Source: Nitrococcus mobilis
Lineage (GTDB): Bacteria > Pseudomonadota > Gammaproteobacteria > Nitrococcales > Nitrococcaceae
DNA length: 64,000 nucleotides
Reading direction: 5' to 3'
Assembly: GCA_024102725.1 (NCBI GenBank)
Contig: JAGFJL010000102.1
Coordinates: 1-64,000, forward strand
Shown here: positions 19,758 through 28,819 of the stretch, piece after piece
How the letters are laid out: each line of letters starts with the position of its first letter
How positions within the stretch are numbered: the first letter of the stretch is position 1
Program-made: the position numbers and the translations under genes
Notes under the pieces: model-generated
The model's input: the letters and a program-made list of their open reading frames with translations, nothing else
Told to the model about the DNA's origin: nothing
Database searches by the model: none

Positions 19758-19841
19758 CGGGCGGATAGGAACGGCTATTTGGGCTATATAGCAAAAAGCC
19801 TAGTCAAGAATGCGGGATTCCGGCGAGATAAAAAGCTGGAC

Positions 19842-20171
19842 TCAACGCCGCATTTCTTTGTCATGCTTGCGGCGCTCCCGTTCCATCTCCTCCAGATGTT
19901 TACGTTCTTCCCGCTCCAGCTCTTCGCTGTGCTTGCGTTGCTCCCGCTGCATTTCCTCGTAGCGTTTGCGCTCCTCCCGTTCAGCCTCTTCGTATTTTTT
20001 GCGATCTTCCCTCTCGAATTCATGCTGGCGCTTCATCCGTTCGCGTTCACCTTTCATCTGCTCTTGGTATGCTCCCTTCCGTTCTTTGTCCGGCGGATCA
20101 GCAAAGGCTGCTGGCGCCGTGACGACGGAAGCGATGGCGCACGCCATGATGATTGTTTGGGCTGTTTTCAT
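19842..20171 (-). CDS. Secreted charged coiled-coil protein
   Basis: 109-residue protein with a clear signal peptide (cleavage expected after APAAFA, about residue 24). The mature part is almost wholly Glu, Arg and Lys with a repeating pattern of about eight residues (EEREERKRYEEMQREQRKHSEE), predicting one long, highly charged single helix or coiled coil in the periplasm. No cysteine, enzyme motif or membrane anchor is visible. No function can be assigned. It stands alone, with a terminator downstream. Confidence 0.7.
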   Translation of the reverse strand: MKTAQTIIMACAIASVVTAPAAFADPPDKERKGAYQEQMKGERERMKRQHEFEREDRKKYEEAEREERKRYEEMQREQRKHSEELEREERKHLEEMERERRKHDKEMRR

Positions 20172-20632
20172 TGTTAACCTCTGTGTACCGCCGGCCTGAG
20201 TTGAAATCAGAAAGATTATGCTAGGCCATCGTGGTTGAACAGAAGCTGAACGATAACCGCGTCACAAGTCGGAGTACACGAAAGCAAAAATAGACTGAAC
20301 CACTCCGGCTTTACCGAAAACTCGGTTGTTTGAGTCAAGCCCCCGGCTAACTCTTGCCCGTAGCACTCTGCCTCGACTTCGAATGGCGGGCGATGCCCGA
20401 TTGGTTCCCAGCAGCCGCCAGAGGTTAAACGAGGCAACCCATGCCAGGATTGCCGGCTACGTAATATCCCGGATATTCGAGGTGAGAGCTTGGAACGCAG
20501 ACTAGCGGTCAACGAAAGTACGCCTATGCAACACTCGCAACGAACCGTGACGCAGTATTTTTTCCTGCTTCTGCTATCCCCTTATCGTCGATTTGGCACA
20601 GCGCCTCTGCTTCGCAGGAGTAAACAGCCACC
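20172..20632. other. Intergenic region before the radical SAM operon
   Basis: 461 bases without a convincing gene; a 98-codon minus-strand frame has no coding character. A perfect dyad AATATCC-C-GGATATT (20463-20477) lies about 155 bases before the operon and could be a regulator site. It should contain the promoters for the coiled-coil gene and the radical SAM operon. Confidence 0.4.
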
Positions 20633-21592
20633 ATGCACGATGCCGCAATCACGAAGACACCTCCGCTGGACCCGCGCAAGTTCCGTGACCCGGAAGTCAC
20701 TGTTAACGGCGAGCGCCGCGCGCGGGTAAGACTCCAGCAGCTCGCTACCCTATGGTTCAATACCGGCACATTGTGTAACCTCGCCTGCCGCAACTGCTAC
20801 ATCGAGTCCTCACCCCGCAACGACGCACTTGTCTACCTCAGCCACGCCGAAGTGCGTTCTTACTTGGACGAAATCGGGCGCGAGGGCTACGGCACACAAC
20901 TGATCGGCTTTACCGGCGGTGAGCCGTTCATGAACCCGGCTCTACCGGCGATGCTCGAAGAAGCGCTCGCGCGCGGCTTCGAGGCACTGGTACTGACCAA
21001 TGCCATGAAGCCCATGATGAAAGTGGGCACGCGGCTTCTGGATATCCATTCACGCCACGGCGATCGCCTGACGATGCGCGTGTCCATCGACCATTACACG
21101 AAAGGCCTGCACGAACTGGAGCGGGGCGCCAAGTCTTGGGAGCCGGCGCTGGCAGGCCTGCGCTGGCTCATCGACAACGGCTTCATCGTAAAACTCGCTG
21201 GGCGGCTGTTCTCCGGAGAGCTGGAAACAGCCGTGCGAGAAGGGTTCGCACGGCTGTTTGAGCGCGAGGGAATCCAGCTCGACGCCCACGATCCGACCGC
21301 ACTGGTGTTGTTTCCGGAGATGGACGCGCGGCTCGATATCCCGGAGATTACCGAGGCGTGCTGGGCAAAGCTCGGTACCGCGCCGGAGGCAATGATGTGC
21401 GCGAGCTCACGCATGGTGGTCAAACGAAAAGGCGCGCAGCGACCGGCGGTCGTCGCCTGTACACTGCTACCCTACGACCCGCGGTTCGAACTCGGCCATA
21501 CCCTCGTGGAAGCCACTGTCGAAGTGAAGCTGAATCACCCGCACTGCGCCAAGTTCTGCGTGCTCGGCGGCGCGAGTTGCAGTACACAGTAG
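20633..21592 (+). CDS. Radical SAM protein
   Basis: 319-residue radical SAM enzyme. The [4Fe-4S] cluster ligands are in CNLACRNCYIES (C-X3-C-X2-C, about residue 48), followed by FTGGEPFMNP, the SAM-binding GGE motif. The C-terminal part has further cysteines (VVACTLLPYD and HCAKFCVLGGASC) that may bind a second cluster. The reaction and substrate are unknown. It is the first gene of a probable three-gene operon, 20 bases before the DUF3047 gene. Confidence 0.88.
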   Translation: MHDAAITKTPPLDPRKFRDPEVTVNGERRARVRLQQLATLWFNTGTLCNLACRNCYIESSPRNDALVYLSHAEVRSYLDEIGREGYGTQLIGFTGGEPFMNPALPAMLEEALARGFEALVLTNAMKPMMKVGTRLLDIHSRHGDRLTMRVSIDHYTKGLHELERGAKSWEPALAGLRWLIDNGFIVKLAGRLFSGELETAVREGFARLFEREGIQLDAHDPTALVLFPEMDARLDIPEITEACWAKLGTAPEAMMCASSRMVVKRKGAQRPAVVACTLLPYDPRFELGHTLVEATVEVKLNHPHCAKFCVLGGASCSTQ

Positions 21593-21612
21593 GCGCAAGG
21601 CTGGTGATTGCA

Positions 21613-22335
21613 ATGAAGATGTTGAGATCCATTCGGGCCACCCGAGCCGGCCGTTACTACCGCACAGTCCTTCATGATGTGTGCCGATTGCTCGCCGCTG
21701 CTGCCTTCGTTCGCACGAGCGTAGGCACGCCGACCCACGCGGAAGCCTTGAGGGGTTTCTCCAACGGCGACCTGAACGGTTGGGAGGAGAAATCGTTTCA
21801 GGGTCACACAGACTACACATTGGTCAACCTGGATGGTGAGACGGTGCTGCACGCCCGCTGCGACGCCACTGCCTCCGTACTCTACCTCGAGCGCCACATC
21901 GACCTACGGCAGACACCCTGGTTGCGTTGGCGCTGGCGGGTGAACCGCACCTTCACGAATGTCGACGAACGCAGCAAACAGGGCGATGACTACCCGGCTC
22001 GAGTGTACGTGGTAGTAGACGACGGGCTGCTGCCCTGGCGCACCCTTGCAGTGAACTACGTTTGGGCAAGCCGCGAGCCCAAGGGCTCCGACTGGCCCAA
22101 CGCCTACACCGGTAACGCCCACATGGTCGCACTGCGCTCCGGCAGCGCCGATACCAAACACTGGGAAGTGGAGGCCCGTAACGTTCGGCAGGACTTCAAG
22201 CGCTTCTACGGCAAGGACGTGGAGCGCATCGACGGTGTCGCCCTCATGACCGATTGCGACAACACCGGCGGCCGCGCGGAAGCCTGGTACGGGGATATCG
22301 AATTTCTCAGACAAGCGCCCAAGGGAAAGCGATGA
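21613..22335 (+). CDS. DUF3047 protein
   Basis: 240-residue secreted or membrane-anchored protein with a hydrophobic N-terminus (LHDVCRLLAAAAFVRTSVG). The DUF3047 domain follows: FSNGDLNGWEEKSFQGHT near residue 50, LRWRWRVN, DDYPARVYVVVD, NYVWAS and a C-terminal DCDNTGGRAEAWYGDIEF. The beta-rich pattern suggests a carbohydrate-binding-like sandwich, but the role is unknown. ATG 21613 is used; GTG 21604 is three codons upstream. Its stop overlaps the next start (ATGA), indicating coupling. Confidence 0.82.
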   Translation: MKMLRSIRATRAGRYYRTVLHDVCRLLAAAAFVRTSVGTPTHAEALRGFSNGDLNGWEEKSFQGHTDYTLVNLDGETVLHARCDATASVLYLERHIDLRQTPWLRWRWRVNRTFTNVDERSKQGDDYPARVYVVVDDGLLPWRTLAVNYVWASREPKGSDWPNAYTGNAHMVALRSGSADTKHWEVEARNVRQDFKRFYGKDVERIDGVALMTDCDNTGGRAEAWYGDIEFLRQAPKGKR

Positions 22336-24518
22336 AATCCCGCAAGTGGTTTCTGCTCGGACTGCTCGTCCTAATCATCGGTGCCTTCTATGTGCTCGAC
22401 CTGGGCCGCTTCCTGACCTTCGCCTATCTCAAGGAACAACACTCGGTCCTGCAGGCAACGGTAGCCGCGCACTGGCTAACGGCCGCCGGGGCTTATTTCC
22501 TGATCTACGTCGCCGTGACCGCTTTCTCCCTGCCCGGCGCGGCGGCGATGACCTTGGCAGGCGGTGCAGTCTTTGGACTTCTGGGGGGCACGTTGCTCGT
22601 CTCCTTCGCCTCCACCTTGGGCGCCACGCTGGCCTTTTTGATCTCCCGCTTTGTGCTGCGTGAGGCGATCAGCCGCCGCTTCGGCGCGCGGCTGGCGGCC
22701 ATCGATCGCGGCATAGCCAAGGACGGAGCTTTCTACCTCTTCACCCTACGGCTGGTGCCGGTGTTCCCGTTTTTCGTGATCAACCTATTGATGGGGCTGA
22801 CGGCGCTTAAAACGGTCACCTTCTGGTGGGTAAGCCAACTGGGTATGTTGCCAGGCACGCTCGTCTACGTAAACGCCGGCACTCAGCTCGCCCGTCTGGA
22901 CTCCGCCGCCGGCATCTTCTCCCCCGGTCTGCTGTTCGCGTTCGCCCTGCTGGGAGTGTTTCCACTGCTTGCCAAAAAGGGAGTAACTCTCATGCAATCA
23001 CGCAAAACCCTGCGCGCCTTTACCAAGCCGCGGCGCTTTGATCGCAACCTCATCGTGATCGGCGCCGGCTCCTCCGGCCTGGTCAGCGCCTACATCGCCG
23101 CCGCCGTGAAGGCCAAAGTGACGTTGATCGAAAAGCACAAAATGGGCGGCGACTGCCTCAATACCGGCTGCGTTCCTTCCAAGGCGCTGCTGCGCTCGGC
23201 CAAGTTCGTCTCTCATGTACGCCGGGCGCAAGAGTTCGGCATGCGTTCGGCGGATGTGGACTGCGATTTCGCCCAAGTCATGGAGCGCGTGCAGCGGGTG
23301 GTGCAACGCATCGAGCCGCACGACTCGGTGGCGCGTTATACGGAACTGGGCGTGGAAGTGCTCGAGGGCGCGGCCAAGATCACCTCCCCCTATACCGTCG
23401 AGGTGAACGGTCGCACCCTCACCACACGGCGTATCATCATCGCCGCCGGCGCCTCGCCTCTCGTGCCCCCCATTCCAGGCCTGGAGGAGACCGGCTATCT
23501 CACCTCGGATACGCTCTGGGATCTGCGCGCGCGACCTAAGCGTTTGGTGGTGCTCGGCGGCGGCCCCATCGGCAGCGAACTGGCTCAGGCCTTTGCCCGA
23601 CTGGGCTGTGCGGTGACTCAGGTGGAAATGGAAGATCGTCTGCTACCGCGCGAGGATCCCGAGATCGCCGCCCTCGTGCTGGAGCGCTTCCAAACCGAGG
23701 GCATCGATGTGCGCCTCGCTCACAAGGCCAAGGCGACCCGCCGGGAGGCGGACCACAAGGTGTTGGTGTGCGAGTACGCGGGCCAGGACGTTGAGTTTGC
23801 CTGTGACGAAATCCTGGTGGCCGTGGGCCGAACCGCCAACGTCAAAGATTACGGCCTGGAGGAGCTGGGAGTGGAACTGAGCGAGCGGCGCACGGTGGCC
23901 GTGAATCCCTTCCTGCAAACCAACTATCCCACCATCTATGCCTGCGGCGATGTGGCCGGCCCCTATCAGTTCACCCACACGGCCGCCCACCAGGCATGGT
24001 ATGCCGTGGCCAATGCCCTGTTCGGCAGCCCGCTCAAGCGCTTCAAAGTGGATTATTCCGTGATCCCCTGGGCGACCTTTACCGAGCCGGAAGTGGCTAC
24101 GGTAGGACTCAATGAGCGCGCGGCCGAGCAACGAGGCATCCCCTACCAGATCACGACCTACGGCATCGACGATCTGGACCGGGCCATCGCCGATTCCGAA
24201 GCTCACGGTTTGGTGAAAGTACTCACCGTGCCGGGCAAAGACAAAATCCTGGGGGCAACCATCGTCGGCGAGCATGCCGGGGATCTGATCGCCGAGTTCG
24301 TGCTGGCCATGCGCTGGAAGCTGGGGCTCAACAAAATCCTGAGCACCATCCACATCTACCCTACCCTCGCGGAAGCCAACAAATACGCCGCCGGTGCCTG
24401 GCGCCGAGCCAACACCTCGCCCCGAACGCTGGCCTGGCTGGAGCGTTTCCATAGCTGGCGCCGCGGGAATATTCGGGCTGAACCACCGTCGGCTCGCTCT
24501 CAGCGTAGGACTGCATGA
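22332..24518 (+). CDS. TVP38/TMEM64 membrane domain fused to FAD disulfide oxidoreductase
   Basis: 728-residue fusion. Residues 1-220 form a TVP38/TMEM64 (DedA-like) membrane domain, with GAAAMTLAGGAVFGLLGGTL, SFASTLGATLAFLISRF and FPFFVINLLMGLT. Residues 235-710 are a class I pyridine nucleotide-disulfide oxidoreductase resembling mercuric reductase and dihydrolipoamide dehydrogenase: FAD fold IGAGSSGLVSA, redox-active pair GGDCLNTGCVPSK, NAD(P) fold VVLGGGPIGSELA, second FAD motif YACGDV, and the C-terminal HIYPTLAE with the active-site His. The fusion would tether the flavoprotein to the inner membrane. ATG 22332 overlaps the DUF3047 stop. Confidence 0.88.
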   Translation: MKSRKWFLLGLLVLIIGAFYVLDLGRFLTFAYLKEQHSVLQATVAAHWLTAAGAYFLIYVAVTAFSLPGAAAMTLAGGAVFGLLGGTLLVSFASTLGATLAFLISRFVLREAISRRFGARLAAIDRGIAKDGAFYLFTLRLVPVFPFFVINLLMGLTALKTVTFWWVSQLGMLPGTLVYVNAGTQLARLDSAAGIFSPGLLFAFALLGVFPLLAKKGVTLMQSRKTLRAFTKPRRFDRNLIVIGAGSSGLVSAYIAAAVKAKVTLIEKHKMGGDCLNTGCVPSKALLRSAKFVSHVRRAQEFGMRSADVDCDFAQVMERVQRVVQRIEPHDSVARYTELGVEVLEGAAKITSPYTVEVNGRTLTTRRIIIAAGASPLVPPIPGLEETGYLTSDTLWDLRARPKRLVVLGGGPIGSELAQAFARLGCAVTQVEMEDRLLPREDPEIAALVLERFQTEGIDVRLAHKAKATRREADHKVLVCEYAGQDVEFACDEILVAVGRTANVKDYGLEELGVELSERRTVAVNPFLQTNYPTIYACGDVAGPYQFTHTAAHQAWYAVANALFGSPLKRFKVDYSVIPWATFTEPEVATVGLNERAAEQRGIPYQITTYGIDDLDRAIADSEAHGLVKVLTVPGKDKILGATIVGEHAGDLIAEFVLAMRWKLGLNKILSTIHIYPTLAEANKYAAGAWRRANTSPRTLAWLERFHSWRRGNIRAEPPSARSQRRTA

Positions 24519-24562
24519 TCCGCTGTACATGGCCAATCCACAGGTGCTGCGGCCTCGTGAAC

Positions 24563-26020
24563 TCAAAAACGCCTCAGGAGCGAACCCAGTACACCGCGGA
24601 CGATCTGGCGGCCAAGCTGGGTACCAATCGTTCGCGTAACGCTTTTGACGAAGGCCTCGCCGACGCTCTGGCGGCTGTTGCGGGCCCGGCTCAAACGCCC
24701 TGCAGCCGGTTCGACCGATACCGCCGCGGCCTGCTCGGCGGCGGCACGCTGGCTCAAGAGTTCGTAAGCCGATTCACGGTCAAGCGGTTGATCATAACGC
24801 CCGAGAAGCGGGCTCGCGCGCAGGATTGCCGCGCGCTCGGTGGCATTCACAGGGCCGATGCGGGAGGCGGGCGGGCGGATCAAGGTGCGCTGCACGACAC
24901 TGGGTATGCCCTGCTCCTCGAGCACGGATACCAACGCCTCGCCGACACCAAGCTCGGTGATCACACGCGCAGTCTCGAGCTCGGGGTTGGCGCGAAAGGT
25001 ATCGGCAGCCGCCCGCACGGCCTTCTGGTCCTTCGGGGTAAAGGCACGCAGCGCGTGTTGAATGCGGTTGCCGAGCTGGCCCAACACGTCCTCGGGGATA
25101 TCGAGCGGGCTCTGGGTGATGAAATAAACGCCGACGCCCTTGGAGCGGATGAGTCGCACGACCTGCTCGACCTTGTCGCGCACGACCTTGGGAGCGTTGT
25201 CGAAGAGCAAATGCGCCTCGTCGAAGAAAAACACGAGCCGCGGCTTATCCAGATCCCCCACCTCGGGCAAGCGCTCGAACAGCTCCGAGAGCAACCAGAG
25301 CAGGAAGGTGGCATAAAGGCTCGGGCTGTGCACGAGTCGGGCCGCCGCCAACACATGGACCCGGCCACGGCCATCGGGCTCCACCTGCAGAAAATCGTCG
25401 ATCTCGAGGGAAGGCTCGCCGAAGAACCGCTCACCACCTTCACGCTCGATGTTGAGCAACCGCCTGAGGATCGCGCCGACCGAGGCCGGGCTGACGTTGC
25501 CGTAGCGCATGCTGAACTCCTTGGCATGCTCGGCGATATACTGCAGCGTCGCGCGCAAATCCTTCAGATCGAGCAGCAGCAGGCCTTCCTCATCGGCAAA
25601 CTCGAAGGCGATGTTCAGCACCCCCTCCTGGGTATCATTGAGCTCCAACAGGCGCGCGATGAGCAACGGCCCGAGCTCCGAAATCGTCGTACGCACCGGA
25701 TGGCCCTGCTCACCGAATACATCCCAGAATACCGTTGGCACACCGCCGAACGCGAAGTCATCAATACCGATGCGTTCGATGCGCTCAGCGAGCTTCGGGC
25801 TCGGTGTGCCGGGCTGTGAAATACCTGACAGATCGCCCTTCACATCGGCGAGAAACACCGGCACACCGAGGTTTGCAAACCCTTCGGCAAGCACCTGCAA
25901 GGTCACGGTCTTGCCCGTTCCGGTCGCCCCCGCGATCAACCCGTGGCGATTGGCGTAACGTAGGTTCAGGCAAACCCGCGACGGCCCCAGGCCAATGAGG
26001 AGGCCGGTATGGTCAGACAT
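24563..26020 (-). CDS. HerA-like ATPase (DUF853/YjgR)
   Basis: 485-residue P-loop ATPase of the FtsK/HerA superfamily, DUF853 branch (YjgR of E. coli). Walker A is GATGTGKTVTLQ (residue about 32-43) and Walker B is LVFFFDEAHLLF (about 260-271); the FITQSPLDIPEDVLGQLGNRIQHALRAFTPKDQ segment contains the sensor and arginine-finger-like parts. The enzymes are thought to move or unwind nucleic acid, but the role is not settled. It faces the NYN gene divergently, with 254 bases between. Confidence 0.9.
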   Translation of the reverse strand: MSDHTGLLIGLGPSRVCLNLRYANRHGLIAGATGTGKTVTLQVLAEGFANLGVPVFLADVKGDLSGISQPGTPSPKLAERIERIGIDDFAFGGVPTVFWDVFGEQGHPVRTTISELGPLLIARLLELNDTQEGVLNIAFEFADEEGLLLLDLKDLRATLQYIAEHAKEFSMRYGNVSPASVGAILRRLLNIEREGGERFFGEPSLEIDDFLQVEPDGRGRVHVLAAARLVHSPSLYATFLLWLLSELFERLPEVGDLDKPRLVFFFDEAHLLFDNAPKVVRDKVEQVVRLIRSKGVGVYFITQSPLDIPEDVLGQLGNRIQHALRAFTPKDQKAVRAAADTFRANPELETARVITELGVGEALVSVLEEQGIPSVVQRTLIRPPASRIGPVNATERAAILRASPLLGRYDQPLDRESAYELLSQRAAAEQAAAVSVEPAAGRLSRARNSRQSVGEAFVKSVTRTIGTQLGRQIVRGVLGSLLRRF

Positions 26021-26274
26021 GTTTGTCTCCCGTGGTTGCGTCTACTTGCCCGGCTAAGGAAATACGCTCACTCTGACTCAACTCTTAACTTGCCATAGCC
26101 GGCCATGGTTGGTATCGATAAAAAGTAGGCGCGTCAGCGATCCGGCACCAGCCGGCAGCGGTAAACGCTGGATCACGGAGGAGCGCATCTTTTCGCGCCG
26201 CCGCACTCACCGACGGCCAACAAGGTTTCAGACCGCTCATAAACACCCTGACACCACTACCAGCGGACCACCTC

Positions 26275-26865
26275 ATGAAACGCCTTTGGCTCATTGATGG
26301 AAGCTACATTCACGCCAATAACATTCAACGCTTCGGCGCCCATACCCGGGTTGACTACTTGAGACTGCGGCGGTTGATCGAAGAGCACCTCGGCGTACTG
26401 TGGCGCGGCTACTACCTCAACAGCGTGCAAAGCGATGCGCACAGTGCCCGCGAGCGTTTTCATAGCTGGTTGCAAAGCGCAGCCCCCAACGGCCCGCATC
26501 TCATCGTGAAGCTCTATGGGCTCAAGAACGAGCGAGTCGAAAACGCTTTCTGCGTCGATTGTGGCACAAAAATCGAAGTCTGCTGCCCGCATGGCGGACC
26601 GGACCATCATCTGGTCAACCAGCGCCAGATGGGCGTAGACGTCGGACTCGCCACGCTGGCGCTCGCCCATAAGGAGCGCTACGACTGCCTCGTGCTCTCC
26701 TCGGGTGACGGGGATCTGTTGGACGCGGTGGAACACCTCTGCGAGAACGGCAAGCGTATTGAGCTCGCCGTATTCTCCACGGGCGTTTCAACGGATCTGC
26801 AGGCCCGGGCCGATCGCGTGCTTTGGATCGATGACCACATGGACGAGCTGGCGGCGCCCAGCTGA
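26275..26865 (+). CDS. NYN domain protein
   Basis: 196-residue protein of the NYN (PIN-like) nuclease superfamily. The acidic residues expected at the metal site are visible: LIDGSYIH near the N-terminus (Asp 8), GVDVGLATLAL (Asp about 122) and VLSSGDGDLLDAVE (Asp about 142 and 144). Two Cys pairs (CVDCGTKIEVCC) lie between, perhaps an added metal-binding insert. NYN proteins often cut RNA; the target here is unknown. The ATG follows an ACCACCT stretch rather than a strong ribosome site. Confidence 0.82.
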   Translation: MKRLWLIDGSYIHANNIQRFGAHTRVDYLRLRRLIEEHLGVLWRGYYLNSVQSDAHSARERFHSWLQSAAPNGPHLIVKLYGLKNERVENAFCVDCGTKIEVCCPHGGPDHHLVNQRQMGVDVGLATLALAHKERYDCLVLSSGDGDLLDAVEHLCENGKRIELAVFSTGVSTDLQARADRVLWIDDHMDELAAPS

Positions 26866-27199
26866 GCCAAACTCTCATCCATCTTCGCCGCTATTGGCAC
26901 AGACCTCGGCGTAGGCGCGCATAGGCAGATTGCTCACGGACACGCCACCGTCTGCAAGCGCACGGTTCGTTGGATTGCAGGCGGGACTCTTGACCAATTC
27001 GGGCTCGAGAAGGGCCCCGCGCATTGGCTATCCTCGCTGGCCGTCTCCCAGGCTTGCAACTCGACAGCCGGCTAGGTTGCATCGCTCGACCGTGGGAACG
27101 TAACGGTTTAGGGCAATCTACCTTCCGACCGGTTGACCAAGGTGATATCGCCGCCGTTACCGTTTTCCGAGAACACACGGGCCCCCGGAGAAAACCGAG
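26866..27199. other. Gap with no recognisable gene
   Basis: 334 bases. A 49-codon minus-strand frame (27024 to 26875) ends VSNLPMRAYAEVCANSGEDG but matches nothing I know. Longer frames here lack coding character. Confidence 0.3.
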
Positions 27200-27343
27200 A
27201 TGATCAAAGAGGAAACCCGCATTCGGGCTGTGCTCGATGACCTCACCCGCGCAATCCCCAACAAGGATTCGCCCGCCGCTGCGTCTGGGGGCGGACGAGA
27301 CCCGCGATCCGGCCGGATGCCCTCGAAGATGACACCTACATGA
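27200..27343 (+). pseudogene. Remnant of a SnoaL-like (SgcJ/EcaC) gene
   Basis: A GGAG ribosome site precedes ATG 27200. The first residues MIKEETRIRAVLDDLTRAI read like the N-terminal helix of small SnoaL-fold proteins, which are normally 120-150 residues. After about 23 residues the sequence loses the pattern and stops at residue 47. Proteins of this fold are frequent companions of ECF sigma and YCII/VOC genes, which start just after on the other strand. Confidence 0.45.
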
Positions 27344-27460
27344 AGAGGTTCCCATTGCGGATCAAGATAAGCAGCGTGCTGGTCGACGATCAGGCGCAAG
27401 CGTTGCACCTCTATACGGAAGTTCTGGGATTCAAAAAGAAACAAGATATCCCGGCCGTAT
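27340..27460 (+). pseudogene. Truncated VOC family gene
   Basis: ATG 27340 overlaps the previous stop (ATGA). The sequence MKRFPLRIKISSVLVDDQAQ then ALHLYTEVLGFKKKQDIP is the first beta-alpha-beta unit of a glyoxalase-type VOC domain. The match ends near 27460, and the frame runs on without homology into the end of the sigma factor gene. Only about a third of a normal VOC gene remains. Confidence 0.55.
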
Positions 27461-27517
27461 CTCTTTCCAGGATGGAAAATGCGCTCGCCTGCAAATCACA
27501 CCCGGTTGAAGTGGCCA

Positions 27518-28819
27518 CTAAAGCGTGTCCGCTGATGCGGTCTTGCATTTCGTGCACGCCGCAACGCGCGCCAGCAGCAACGCCCGTTCGCGCGCGTTGC
27601 GGGTGAGCGTCGCGGCGCGTTCGAACTCGGCGCGCGCCTCGGGCATCCGATCGAGCTTGGCCAGCAGGTCGCCGCGCACGCTGGGCAGCAGGTGATAGTG
27701 CGTCAATGCGGGGTCCTCAAGCAAGGCATCGACCAGTTCCAATCCCGCGGCCGGGCCAAAGGCCATACCGACCGCGACGGCGCGGTTGAGTGCGACGACC
27801 GGGGATGGCGCGATGGCCGCGAGCGCGTCGTAGAGTGCGGCGATGCGGGGCCAGTCGGTGTCACCAGCCGTTGCGGCGCGGGCATGGCAGGCCGCGATCG
27901 CGGCCTGCAGGGTGTAGGGGCCGAGCGCGCCGGGCAGGCGCTCAGCGCGCCCGAGCGCACTCAGACCGCGGCGGATCAACAGCCGGTCCCAGCGGGTACG
28001 GTCCTGGTCGAGCAACAGGATGGGTTCACCCTTCGCGTCCACGCGAGCAGGCAGGCGCGAGGCTTGGATTTCCATGAGGGCCGCCAGGCCGTGCACTTCG
28101 GACTCTTCGGGCATCAGCCCGGCCAATATCCGACCCAGTCGCAGCGCCTCATTGCACAGCTCGGGCCGCATCCAGCAATCGCCGGCGGTGGCGGCATAGC
28201 CCTCGTTGAAGATCAGATAGATGACCTCGAGCACGGAAGCGAGCCGTGGGGCCAATTCCGCGCCGCGCGGTACCTCGAAAGGCACGTGTGCCTCGGTCAG
28301 CGTGCGCTTGGCGCGCACGATGCGTTGCGCGATCGTCGGCTCGGACTTGAGATAGGCACGCGCGATCTCTTCAGTACTCAAGCCGCCGACGACCTTCAGT
28401 GTCAGGGCAGCGCGCGCATCCGCCGACAATACCGGGTGGCAGGCGGTGAATATCAGCCGCAGGACATCGTCGCCGATATCGTCGTCGAGCGCGACGTCGA
28501 TTTGCTCGGTGAACACCTGCTCGGCCAGAGCGTGGTGGGTATCCAACTCGCGGCTCAGTTCGACGTGCTTGATTGTGGCCATCGTTTTATGGCGCAAATG
28601 ATCGAGCGCGCGGCGTTTGGCTGCGGTCATCAGCCAGGCGCCGGGATTATCAGGGAGGCCCGCACCGGACCAGACCTCCAGAGCGGCGACCAGGGCATCC
28701 TGGGCGAAGTCCTCGGCCAGGGCCAGGTCGCTGGTCAGGCGGGCGACGCCGGCGACGACCCGAGCCGACTCGATACGCCAAATCGCTTCGATGTCCGCGG
28801 CAACTCCCGGGTTTTTCAT
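27518..28819 (-). CDS. ECF42-type RNA polymerase sigma factor
   Basis: 433-residue sigma factor. The N-terminal 170 residues hold region 2 (DLALAEDFAQDALVAALEVW, PGAWLMTAAKRRALDHLR) and region 4 (LTLKVVGGLSTEEIARAYLKSEPTIAQRIVRAKRTL). The remaining 250 residues form the long helical, TPR-like extension that defines the ECF42 group (VIYLIFNEGYAA, ELCNEALRLGRIL, RAVAVGMAFGP). ECF42 factors lack an anti-sigma gene and are usually encoded with DGPF/YCII proteins, as here. The start overlaps the stop of the VOC gene upstream (ATGA), placing it third in a unit transcribed from the promoter-like site at 29770-29796. Confidence 0.92.
   Translation of the reverse strand: MKNPGVAADIEAIWRIESARVVAGVARLTSDLALAEDFAQDALVAALEVWSGAGLPDNPGAWLMTAAKRRALDHLRHKTMATIKHVELSRELDTHHALAEQVFTEQIDVALDDDIGDDVLRLIFTACHPVLSADARAALTLKVVGGLSTEEIARAYLKSEPTIAQRIVRAKRTLTEAHVPFEVPRGAELAPRLASVLEVIYLIFNEGYAATAGDCWMRPELCNEALRLGRILAGLMPEESEVHGLAALMEIQASRLPARVDAKGEPILLLDQDRTRWDRLLIRRGLSALGRAERLPGALGPYTLQAAIAACHARAATAGDTDWPRIAALYDALAAIAPSPVVALNRAVAVGMAFGPAAGLELVDALLEDPALTHYHLLPSVRGDLLAKLDRMPEARAEFERAATLTRNARERALLLARVAACTKCKTASADTL

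Noticed and set aside
20216-20512. 98-codon minus-strand frame before the radical SAM gene
   Set aside because: No ribosome site, no domain and no coding-like composition.
24515-25819. 434-codon plus-strand frame
   Set aside because: Antisense to the HerA-like ATPase, whose Walker motifs are intact.
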